From contig NZ_BJND01000082.1 in NCBI RefSeq assembly GCF_006539505.1, positions 1 through 33,061 on the forward strand: a stretch of DNA of 33,061 nucleotides, given 5' to 3'. The position numbers and the translations under genes were made by a program. The notes below the pieces were generated by a model that was not told where the DNA came from, made no database searches, and saw only the letters and a program-made list of their open reading frames with translations. How positions within the stretch are numbered: position 1 is the stretch's first letter; each line of letters starts with the position of its first letter. The DNA comes from Streptomyces spinoverrucosus. GTDB taxonomy: Bacteria > Actinomycetota > Actinomycetes > Streptomycetales > Streptomycetaceae. Shown piece after piece: positions 7,733-15,186 of the stretch.

Positions 7733-8278
7733 ATGACCACCACGAGAGCCCGCAGCCGCCGTGCCGCCGTCGCCGGCCGGCCCGAACGGTGGGAACTGCG
7801 GATCGACGTGGCGCCTGGGCCCTCTGCATCGCAACGGGCTTCCCCTCGTGACAATTTCGCGGCGTACGCCGCCTATGCCTGGCCCCGTCTGGTGTGCACC
7901 GCCCGCCTTCTGACCGGTGGCGGGCGTGCGGCCGAGCACCTTGCCCGCGCGACGCTGGCCGAGACGTACGCCCGCCGACGGCGGATACCGCGCAAGGACG
8001 CCGACTTCCACGTACGGCGGACGCTGGTGCGTCGCTATCTGCGCCTGGCCCGACGCCGCTCGGTCGGCGCCGGTCATCGCACGCCGCTGCTTGGAATGCT
8101 GGCGAACCTGCCAGCCCGGCAGCGTGTGGTGCTGGTTCTGCGTTATGGCGAGGGGCTGGCCGAGTCGGAGATCGCCCAGATGCTGGGCTGTTCGGTCGGC
8201 GCCGTCACGTCCTACACCCGGCGTGGCCTCGCTGCCCTGGCCGATTGTCCCCGTGCGGAGCCCGTCGATGAGTCCTGA
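7733..8278 (+). CDS. Second SigE-family-like sigma factor, divergent region 2 (181 aa)
   Basis: The C-terminal half is a good sigma region 4 (LLGMLANLPARQRVVLVLRYGEGLAESEIAQMLGCSVGAVTSYTRRGLAAL). The region 2 equivalent (FAAYAAYAWPRLVCTARLLTGGGRAAEHLARATLAETYARRRRIPRKDADFHVRRTLVRRYL) keeps the SigE-family spacing, but its acidic DxVQ core is changed to EHLARA, so core binding may be altered. The ATG at 7733 follows GCAGGGAGCACG; the longer frame from 7574 would overlap the opposite sigma start and has no family sequence. The stop overlaps the next gene by 11 bp. With the two downstream genes it forms a tightly coupled operon. Confidence 0.8.
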   Translation: MTTTRARSRRAAVAGRPERWELRIDVAPGPSASQRASPRDNFAAYAAYAWPRLVCTARLLTGGGRAAEHLARATLAETYARRRRIPRKDADFHVRRTLVRRYLRLARRRSVGAGHRTPLLGMLANLPARQRVVLVLRYGEGLAESEIAQMLGCSVGAVTSYTRRGLAALADCPRAEPVDES

Positions 8279-8912
8279 CGAGTGCGCGAACCACGTGCGC
8301 GAGGCGTTCCGCACGGCGATGCGTGACGACGTCCCGCCCGTGCCACTGGCCGAGATCGTGCGCGAGGGACGCGCACGGCGCCGCAGACACCGTGCAGCGG
8401 TGCTATTGACCGGTTGTCTGTTGCTGCTCACGCCGCCGGCCATCGTCACCTTGCGGGACTCGCTCGTGTCCGGGGGAGCCGGGCCGGCGACGCCCTCGAG
8501 ACCCGTACTGGCTCGGACCGTGCGGGTGGTCGCGTCCGGCGAACGTGTACGGCCGCTGCCCGGCGTGGAGTTGTGGCTGACGAAGAACGCCGGGCACTGG
8601 TCGACGCCGAACGGTGCGCACAGCCTTGCCCCGGGCAGCGGGCCGGCGCTCACCCTCCGGTTGGAGGTTGTGGACGGCCGTCTGTTCCTGTGCGGCATCT
8701 ATCAGGGCGAGCGGCAGCCGGCCCGCGTCAGGGCGGAGATGGCGTCCGCCGCGCCCGCTGGCACGCTGCTCACCCTGGCGGGTGACCCCGGCTGGATGGC
8801 CTTCTACGCCACCGGTCAGCTGCCCCCGGATGAAGGGGCGCCGAAGGAGATACGCGTCACCGTGTACGCCGCGGACGGTGCCGTTCTCGCCCGCAGTGAG
8901 GTGGCCGGATGA
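8268..8912 (+). CDS. Membrane protein in the second sigma operon (214 aa)
   Basis: About 40 cytoplasmic residues (MSPDECANHVREAFRTAMRDDVPPVPLAEIVREGRARRRRHR) precede a single membrane span (AAVLLTGCLLLLTPPAIVTL). An extracellular region of about 150 residues follows (LPGVELWLTKNAGHWSTPNGAHSL..., LFLCGIYQGERQPARVRAEM..., KEIRVTVYAADGAVLARSEVAG). I know no family for it. The layout mirrors the membrane partner in the opposite operon: short inner N-terminus, arginine cluster, one span, outer domain. The start ATG lies inside the 3' end of the sigma gene and its TGA overlaps the next start (ATGA), so the three genes should be translated together. A sigma-partner or sensor role is inference. Confidence 0.75.
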   Translation: MSPDECANHVREAFRTAMRDDVPPVPLAEIVREGRARRRRHRAAVLLTGCLLLLTPPAIVTLRDSLVSGGAGPATPSRPVLARTVRVVASGERVRPLPGVELWLTKNAGHWSTPNGAHSLAPGSGPALTLRLEVVDGRLFLCGIYQGERQPARVRAEMASAAPAGTLLTLAGDPGWMAFYATGQLPPDEGAPKEIRVTVYAADGAVLARSEVAG

Positions 8913-10498
8913 GCGGCAAGCGGCCGGTGACGGCCCGTCACCGGCTCCCTGTGCGGCTCCGCGCCCGCCGGCGCCGGGCCCGCTGGATCCGGCGTGTGCT
9001 CCTCGCCGTACTCGTCCTCGTCCTCGCTTCATTTGGCACGGTCATCGTCGCCTATCACCTGACGGTCATCCCCAAGCCGCATCCTGAGGTCGTGATCCAA
9101 AGCACCGTGTTCCTCGACGCCCAGGGGGAGTACCTGGGGCGGCGCGGCCCGGTGGACCGCCAGGACGTACGGCTGTCGCAGGTTCCACGCGCTGTGCAGG
9201 ACTCGGTGATCGCCGCGGAAAACCGTTCCTTTCGCACCGACTCGGGCGTCTCGCCTACCGGCCTTGTCCGTGCGGCTGTGTCCACGCTGAGCGGCAGCCA
9301 GCGCCAGGGCGGTTCGACGATCACCCAGCAGTACGTCAAGAACGCGCTGCTGAGCCCCGAGCAGTCGCTCAGCCGCAAGGTGCGCGAGGCGCTGATCGCC
9401 GTCAAGCTGGACCGTACGCGCTCCAAGGAGGAGATCCTGGAAGGCTATCTCAATACTGTGTACTTCGGCCGCGGTGCGGCGGGTATCCAGTCGGCGGCAC
9501 GCAACTACTTCGGCGTGGATGCGCGGGAGCTGAGCCTGGCGCAGGGAGCGGCGCTCGCGGCGGTCATCAACCTGCCGTCGTACTACGAGCGGGCGGGCGC
9601 GGACGCGAGGGTGACCGCGGCGCTGCGGAACCGGTGGGAGTGGGTCCTGGACGGGATGCGCGGCTCGGGCATGATCTCGGCCAAGGAGCGCGCCGCGGTG
9701 GCCTTCCCGGCCTTCCGCTTCTATCCGCCGGGCGACACGGACGGCCAGCGTCAGTACTTGATCGACGTGGCCGCAGCAGAGGCCGCCGACCGGCTTGGCA
9801 TCACCCAGGACGAGCTGGCCCGGGGCGGCTACACGGTTCGTACGACCTTCGACTTGGCGGCGCAGGACGCGACGGCGGAGCGGGTGCGCCGGGCGCCCCC
9901 GGCCCGCACGGGGACGCGGCTGCACACGGCGGTGGTGGCGATGGTGCCCGGGGATGGCGCGGTCCGGGTGCTGTACGGGGGCGCAGACTACGCAAAGCAG
10001 CTGTTCAATGACGCGGTGTCGGGCGCGGTGGAGGCGGGCACGGCGCTCAAACCGGTGGGGCATCTGACGGGCGACGGCCCGCTGGAATCCCTGGGCCGCA
10101 CGGCCGCGCCGTCCCCGCTACGGATGGCGTCCGCGTATGCGGCCACGGCTGTGAACGGCATGTATGCCAAGCCCTACACCGTCTCAAGGGTCACGCACGC
10201 CGGCCGTACGCTCCACACCATGCGCCCCAAGCCGATCTCCGCGTTGCCCGAGACAGCTGTGCCCTACCCGGCCGGTAGTCCCACAACCACTTTCACGGGC
10301 GGCGCGGGCACGGGCCCGGAGACCCGCACCCTCTGGCACACGGAGTCCGACAAAGAGCTGTCGGTCACGGTAGCGCTGTTCGCCGAGTACCCGGCGCGGG
10401 ACAAGCAGCCGGCCCGGCCCGCTCGGCTGGGCGACGCGCCGAAGCGTTTTGCGCCGTCGCTCGTGCAGGAGGTGCGGGAACAGCTGCTGCGTTCCTGA
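8909..10498 (+). CDS. Class A penicillin-binding protein-like transglycosylase with eroded transpeptidase half (529 aa)
   Basis: An N-terminal basic stretch and membrane anchor (about residues 29-49) lead to a GT51 transglycosylase domain that polymerises glycan from lipid II outside the membrane. The catalytic Glu motif is AAENRSF (E104), followed by GGSTITQQYVKN (134-145) and EEILEGYLNTVYFGRGAAGIQSAARNYFG. The second half starts like a transpeptidase (AVVAMVPGDGAVRVLYGGADYAKQLFNDAVSG), but the active-site SxxK is EAGTALKP (T378-x-x-K381). The SxN region is missing: the sequence jumps to LRMASAYAATAVNGMYAKPY. The KTG position reads FTGG. The total length is short for class A enzymes (usually 650-750). 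Glycan polymerisation is likely; cross-linking is doubtful. The start overlaps the previous stop (ATGA). Confidence 0.85.
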   Translation: MSGKRPVTARHRLPVRLRARRRRARWIRRVLLAVLVLVLASFGTVIVAYHLTVIPKPHPEVVIQSTVFLDAQGEYLGRRGPVDRQDVRLSQVPRAVQDSVIAAENRSFRTDSGVSPTGLVRAAVSTLSGSQRQGGSTITQQYVKNALLSPEQSLSRKVREALIAVKLDRTRSKEEILEGYLNTVYFGRGAAGIQSAARNYFGVDARELSLAQGAALAAVINLPSYYERAGADARVTAALRNRWEWVLDGMRGSGMISAKERAAVAFPAFRFYPPGDTDGQRQYLIDVAAAEAADRLGITQDELARGGYTVRTTFDLAAQDATAERVRRAPPARTGTRLHTAVVAMVPGDGAVRVLYGGADYAKQLFNDAVSGAVEAGTALKPVGHLTGDGPLESLGRTAAPSPLRMASAYAATAVNGMYAKPYTVSRVTHAGRTLHTMRPKPISALPETAVPYPAGSPTTTFTGGAGTGPETRTLWHTESDKELSVTVALFAEYPARDKQPARPARLGDAPKRFAPSLVQEVREQLLRS

Positions 10499-10568
10499 AA
10501 AGAGGTATCAACGGCGAAGGGTGCGGATCCTCTCGGGGGATAGCTGTGGTGTCTTTGCCGGAAGAGCT

Positions 10569-11720
10569 TCAGGCGCGGGAGGCGGCGACTCGACAGCGGG
10601 TGGAGGCATCGGCGATGGCACGGACATGGGCGAGCCCGTCGAGCCCGCGGTCGACACGGAGCGCGTACCAGGTGCCGTCCTGCTCAGCTCTGGGGAGTCC
10701 GGCTGCCACGCCTGGGTACATCGGCAGATAGACGTGGCCATCGTTGACGCGTACGAGGACCACCTGATCGAGGTAGTCGCACAGATCGGGCTCAGGCTGA
10801 TGGTCGTCCAGCCAGGCGATGGCTTCTGCACGCGGTCCAGGACCCCACAGGTATTGGGCGGGGAAGACGGTGCTGGCACTTCGAGCATCGAACTCCATCA
10901 GGTTCGGGTCAGTGACTCCGCCCGGGCAGAACACGGCACGGACCAGGACGTAGGTGAACCTCCCCAGCTCGTCTTCCTGGGCCAGCTGGCTGGCGTAGCC
11001 AGCCGTGGTGTACTCGCCGTTGTCGCTCCAGCCGATGGCGATGATGCTCCGGCTGAGCGGTGCCGGATACAGTCGGCCTTCCGGTGTCGCGTACCCCCAA
11101 AGGTGATTGATGATCTCCGCAAGGTCGGAAAGCTCCCTGGCAGCTTCCACCGGAGAGGTCAGGTGGTAGGTACCGTGCGCCACCATGTTCCGCAGCCTGC
11201 GCAGAACCGGTTCCAGAGACCGGTTGCGCTGCCCGCGCAACATGCCCTCGCGGCGGGCCCAGGTCAGCAACCCGTCGAGCATGGCATTGAACGGCTCCCA
11301 CACCCGGGAAGCGCCCATCCGGATTTCAGCGCCGCGCACCTTCTTGTACTGCTCGAAGAAGTCGCTGTAGCTGGTCATCGTGATCTGGTGCTCGTGCTTC
11401 CTGCGATCCCGGACCTCGACGACCTGTCCATGGTGGGCGACGAACCGGTCCCGCAACGCTTGCTCCAGCGTCAGCCGGGCCACGTCCGCCACCAGCGTGA
11501 ACAGTTCGTAGCAAAGCACTCCGTGGCTGTGGGCGGCGCGCAGCTGCTCGAACTTGTGTCGGGTTGTTTCAGCGACATCGTCGGCCAGCCTGAGCCCCGC
11601 GATCACACGCTGCTGGAAGTCGGCGGCGTCCTCCGGCTGCATCTGGCCCAGACCGAGAGGCGTGAAGCGCAGAGAGCGTTCGTCGGCGGCCTGCAGTTCC
11701 TCCAACCGCTTGATATCCAT
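10569..11720 (-). CDS. Uncharacterised protein with a HEPN-like R-x4-H motif (383 aa)
   Basis: I do not recognise a named family. The region about residues 65-190 is helical and looks like a HEPN fold: a helix with ELFTLVADVARLTLEQALRDRF (72-93), then LRRLRNMVAHGTYHL, in which R177-NMVA-H182 matches the R-x4-H catalytic motif of HEPN ribonucleases. The C-terminal half (about 205-383) is mixed alpha/beta (SRSIIAIGWSDNGEYTTAGYASQL, EDELGRFTYVLVRAVFCPGGVTDPN, YLPMYPGVAAGL). The ATG at 11720 is preceded by GGGAAGG about 7 bp upstream. It converges on the penicillin-binding protein gene, 70 bp away. HEPN proteins are frequent in toxin and phage-defence loci, but no partner gene is adjacent, so function is open. 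Confidence 0.7.
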   Translation of the reverse strand: MDIKRLEELQAADERSLRFTPLGLGQMQPEDAADFQQRVIAGLRLADDVAETTRHKFEQLRAAHSHGVLCYELFTLVADVARLTLEQALRDRFVAHHGQVVEVRDRRKHEHQITMTSYSDFFEQYKKVRGAEIRMGASRVWEPFNAMLDGLLTWARREGMLRGQRNRSLEPVLRRLRNMVAHGTYHLTSPVEAARELSDLAEIINHLWGYATPEGRLYPAPLSRSIIAIGWSDNGEYTTAGYASQLAQEDELGRFTYVLVRAVFCPGGVTDPNLMEFDARSASTVFPAQYLWGPGPRAEAIAWLDDHQPEPDLCDYLDQVVLVRVNDGHVYLPMYPGVAAGLPRAEQDGTWYALRVDRGLDGLAHVRAIADASTRCRVAASRA

Positions 11721-12155
11721 GCGCGACCTTCCCGACCTCTCCTAGGCATGCGTCTGGCGAACTGGTCAGGATGAGGTCTGCATCCCCTGCGGTGCAAGCG
11801 GATTGACATCGTGCAGCGGGACACGGATAGGCCAGGCGGCGTCGCCGGTCAGGATTGCGCGATGATGCCGACGTCGGGCCGAACCAGAGCCGTGAGCCGG
11901 GACCGGCTCGGGCAGCACCGGATCAGTGAAGCCGCCTGGGTATGCGCTGGGACAGAAAGAAAGACCACCAGTCACCGGCCGACATACGCGCGCCGCGCGG
12001 GGGCGTCCAGGCCGAGCCGCGCAAACACCGGCCGGAGCACCGCCTCCTTGCGGAGACAGAGCCTCTCCGCGCACGGGCGCTGGCCGCGTGCCACTTGGCT
12101 TGGCGGCCTGCCGAGACGACTTTCCTGTGATGTTCGGCAGCCCTGGCACGAGGGG
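11721..12155. other. Gene-poor stretch between two unknown genes
   Basis: About 435 bp. Open frames cross it on both strands, but none has a ribosome binding site together with recognisable protein features. It probably contains the promoter of the HEPN-like gene (minus strand). I see no repeat or hairpin of note. Confidence 0.45.
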
Positions 12156-14630
12156 CTACCGCTTTCGCTTCTGCCTCTGTTTCGGAGTGTGCTGCGTGCC
12201 GCGTGGTAGCCGCTTGGAGTTCGGGTGGATCGAGCGTTGAAGTTCTGACGCAGGCCGCAACGACTGCAAGGTGGCGGTCAGCGCGGCGTCGAGCGGCCCG
12301 ATGTGTCCGTCGTAGAGGGCCCCGACGAGATCGCGAGTCGGTTCGTCGTAGAGGAAGACGACGCCACGCGGCAGGCCGAGCTGATGCTTCTTGGCTCGCA
12401 GGTAGCCACGGAGGCTCTTCTCGGCGTCGTCGGGGTCCTGTCCAGCTGGGCGCGTCGCCCACACGAACAACCATCCTTCGGCCGGATCGACGCTGGCCGT
12501 GACGGGCACCGTCATGCTGCGGCCCTGGCCGTTCGGGCGCGGGTTGCTGAGGAGGATGTCACCATGGCGCGCGAACTTCTGCTGGGCGGGCGTTGCCAGG
12601 GATAGCAGCGTCGCGCCGATGCTGAGCCATCCGGTGACGTTCCATGACTGCAGTTGGTCGAGGAGAGGCGCGAGTGGCGAGGGCACCATCGCCGGCTTGG
12701 GTGCGGACCCCGAACCTGTGTCATCACGTCCCTTGGTGTGAAACCACTTGTCGAGCACGTCGGTTCGGCTGGTCAGGAAGCTCGGCTTCTGTGCCCTGTA
12801 GCGGCGCAGCTCGGCCGTGGTCGGCTCAGGGAGGAACGGAAACGCGGCACACACCTGTGCCGGGTCGGGTTCGACCCAAAGGCCCGCCTCGAAGAAGTAC
12901 AGGAACAGGTCCAGTTCGTCCGGTGCATGGAACACGACGGTGACATCAGGGTTGCGGCGCCGACGCAGGTAGAGGAGAAACTCGGCCGGACGTGCGACGA
13001 GTTCAGTGATCAGCTCGAGGTCGTGCAGGGAAACCGTCCAGGGGACGTTGTCGGGGGTGAGCAGCCCGGCCCGCACCAGCTCTGCGGTGGCGGTCAGGAC
13101 GGTCGAGAGGTCGTCGAGACTGACGGCAATGGTGTGGATCTCACGGATGTGGCTGAGGTCGACCCAGCCTTCGTCTTCGATACGTAGGCCACCGTCCCGC
13201 TCGATTGCATCCCGCATGCGGCCGGACTGCTCGGCTGCTTTCGTGATGATGCCGGTAAGATCAGTACGGATCCGTGTCGTCTTCCCTCCGCGGGACAGGG
13301 CGCTCAACGCGACGGCCTTGTCCTCCACGATGAGGGCGACGTCGTCGAGGACGATGAGGTGGTCGCCCTCGACGCGCTTGGTGTACTTCGCCGGATCAGC
13401 AGTTTTGGCTTCGTTGTCATTCGCGGGCACGTAGTACTCGAACGCGTCCCGGAAGTGAGCCCCGGGGAGTACACGGTCGAGCGCGTCGCGCGTGCGGGAC
13501 TCGAGAAGGTCTCCGCGATGCTTCGCGTACTGGCTCCATACGGGCGACGTCTTCAGATGCTCTTCGAGGTTCTCCCGGACGGCGAACACGCTCAACGCTG
13601 GGTGCGGCAGCACGAAGCGCCCGTTGTCAGCGACGACGAGCGGCCGGCTACGCACCGGGTTCCTGCCGGTGGTGAACGCATCTATGACGTCCGCAGGGTT
13701 GGCCGTCCCGAGGTCGAGGCGGAACCGTTCGACAACGGCCCCCACACGTTCAACAGCAATGCCCGTGCGCGCGACGACGTCGTCGACCGCGACCGTGGCC
13801 TGGTCGCCGTCGGGCTCGAACATCGACATGACACTGGACCTGGCGAGTTCTGCCAGCCCGTCGACCGCCCGGCCCGCCTCCACCGCGGCCATCGCGTCCA
13901 GCACTGCGTCCCCCATCGCTTTGAGGCGGTCATTCAGACCAGCCTCCTGCAGGTGGTGGCATGCGTCGAGGACAGCCAGGGCGTCGGTCGCGTCGAAGCC
14001 GAGTTCGGCATTCAGCGCCGCGCGAACGCTCGGGTTGCCGTCGAGAAGCGCCAGGTTGGTCGTTGCGACCATCTCCGGGTAGGACGAGTTGCGCATCCAT
14101 ACCTCAGCGCCACGAATGAGCATGGACACGAGGGCAAGCTTATCGGTCGGGTCAACGGCGGCGAAGGACCGTATCTGTGCAAGGCGGAGGATCCCGTCGA
14201 GTTCGTCCTTCGCCTCGGAGACGAAGTGGCTCATCTCCTGGTCCTCGACTGCGGGGGCACCAGCCGTCGCCGAATCTTGCCGGGCGGCGAGAGCGACCAG
14301 CGCCAGCAGTTCCAGGTACGCGGCGCCCGCCTCCGCAATGACGGGCGTCTCGCCTTCGCGCGCCATCGGCAGGAACCGCTGACGAGCCACCTCGATGAGC
14401 CGGATCGCGTCGAACCGCCCTACCTTCGCGACGAACTCGTCGACAGCCTTGTCGAATGCTGCGTCGACCGCCGCGGCAGGATCATCGCCAGCGAACGTGG
14501 CCATGAGGGCCATCAAGGCAGTCAAGGAGTCCACCATCACTTGCGCGTGCGGGTCGAACGCCGGCGACGTCGGACCGGAACGGCGCTGCCTCCGGTTGCG
14601 CGCTTCACGGCGCTTCGATCGGGAACCCAT
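12156..14630 (-). CDS. Large protein with a PD-(D/E)XK nuclease-like core (824 aa)
   Basis: No named family is recognised. The N-terminus is strongly basic (GSRSKRREARNRRQRR), which suits nucleic-acid binding. Residues 30-320 are mainly helical. The region around 370-470 has the order expected of a PD-(D/E)XK nuclease: helix RGDLLESRTRDAL (E377), EGDHLIVLDD (D423), then the strand VALIVEDKA giving E436-D-K438, and a helix with AAEQSGRM (Q468). The rest (about 480-800) is alpha/beta, with GWLFVWATRPAGQDPDDAEKSLRGYL and GVVFLYDEPTRDLVGAL. The C-terminus is basic (KRLPRGTQHTPKQRQKRKR). The ATG at 14628-14630 is the first in frame. It lies 435 bp upstream of the HEPN-like gene on the same strand, so the two may belong together, although they do not overlap. 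A nuclease role is inferred from the motif. Confidence 0.7.
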   Translation of the reverse strand: MGSRSKRREARNRRQRRSGPTSPAFDPHAQVMVDSLTALMALMATFAGDDPAAAVDAAFDKAVDEFVAKVGRFDAIRLIEVARQRFLPMAREGETPVIAEAGAAYLELLALVALAARQDSATAGAPAVEDQEMSHFVSEAKDELDGILRLAQIRSFAAVDPTDKLALVSMLIRGAEVWMRNSSYPEMVATTNLALLDGNPSVRAALNAELGFDATDALAVLDACHHLQEAGLNDRLKAMGDAVLDAMAAVEAGRAVDGLAELARSSVMSMFEPDGDQATVAVDDVVARTGIAVERVGAVVERFRLDLGTANPADVIDAFTTGRNPVRSRPLVVADNGRFVLPHPALSVFAVRENLEEHLKTSPVWSQYAKHRGDLLESRTRDALDRVLPGAHFRDAFEYYVPANDNEAKTADPAKYTKRVEGDHLIVLDDVALIVEDKAVALSALSRGGKTTRIRTDLTGIITKAAEQSGRMRDAIERDGGLRIEDEGWVDLSHIREIHTIAVSLDDLSTVLTATAELVRAGLLTPDNVPWTVSLHDLELITELVARPAEFLLYLRRRRNPDVTVVFHAPDELDLFLYFFEAGLWVEPDPAQVCAAFPFLPEPTTAELRRYRAQKPSFLTSRTDVLDKWFHTKGRDDTGSGSAPKPAMVPSPLAPLLDQLQSWNVTGWLSIGATLLSLATPAQQKFARHGDILLSNPRPNGQGRSMTVPVTASVDPAEGWLFVWATRPAGQDPDDAEKSLRGYLRAKKHQLGLPRGVVFLYDEPTRDLVGALYDGHIGPLDAALTATLQSLRPASELQRSIHPNSKRLPRGTQHTPKQRQKRKR

Positions 14631-14938
14631 GAGCCAACCTCACCACATATCGGGACCGATCAGCGAACGGTTCGGATCCGCTTCGATCAGCCGGTGCATC
14701 CACTCCCGCTCTCCCCGTTCGCCTCGTGGATTCGACCGGCGGCCGGACTGGGGGTCCCAACTGAGAGAGGCTGTATCGACTGTCGATGAAGCATCATCTT
14801 GGATGGAAGACCGCCATGTCATGAGTTCTGCGTTCGCCGAGCTGGAAGGCTCGATCGCCTTCTACTCCCAGCTCTTTGACCGAACCTGGCGGCGGTCAGT
14901 GCGCAGACGAGTCCGCGGAGCCGGAGACGGGCCGGTTA
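14631..14938. other. Gene-poor stretch left of the IS630 scrap
   Basis: About 300 bp with no gene I can support. It presumably holds the promoter of the 824-residue protein. It ends in TA (14937-14938), the target dinucleotide of IS630-type elements, immediately before the IS630 end fragment. Confidence 0.4.
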
Positions 14939-15014
14939 CTGACTTCGGCTAGTTAGGGTGAGGCTGGGTCGTTGAGGGTCAGGCCGGTGCCCGCTATGAA
15001 GCCGTCGAGCGTTT
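14939..15014 (-). mobile_element. 76-bp remnant of an IS630-type element end
   Basis: These 76 bases are identical to 20956-21031, the end of the full IS630 element, and lie in the same orientation. They include the terminal repeat CTGACTTCGGCT and the last codons of the transposase, then the match stops abruptly at a T run. The left flank is TA, as expected for IS630 insertion. Confidence 0.9.
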
Positions 15015-15186
15015 TTTCGGGTGACGGCGGCCATGGAAAGCTCCCCATAGGCGGCCACTTACTGCCCCACCGTCAGGCAGATTTGCATGCTCGCGTTGAT
15101 GGTGGGCGGAGCGGAGCCTTCCATCCACTCCGGTAGCCCCCAACTGGTAGGGGAGTTGCGGACCGCTCAGGGAGAAGAGGTTCCTG
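15015..15186. other. Intergenic DNA with possible IS21-type end motifs
   Basis: There is no gene here. The stretch around 15032-15075 (aaagctccccataggcggcc, then cttactgccccacc) and ccaactggtaggggagttg around 15140 look like terminal motifs of actinobacterial IS21 elements; a similar core occurs near 2170. The family call is weak. Confidence 0.3.

Noticed and set aside
10449..11774. Long plus-strand open frame opposite the HEPN-like gene
   Set aside because: It is the high-GC mirror of the minus-strand gene, has no family features, and overlaps the end of the penicillin-binding protein gene.
11766..12149. Minus-strand frame of 127 residues between the two unknown genes
   Set aside because: Pro/Ala/Arg-rich composition without recognisable features or ribosome binding site; treated as non-coding.
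13359..14789. Long plus-strand open frame opposite the 824-residue gene
   Set aside because: It is an antisense shadow: low-complexity arginine/valine-rich sequence with no ribosome binding site, while the minus strand has coherent protein features.
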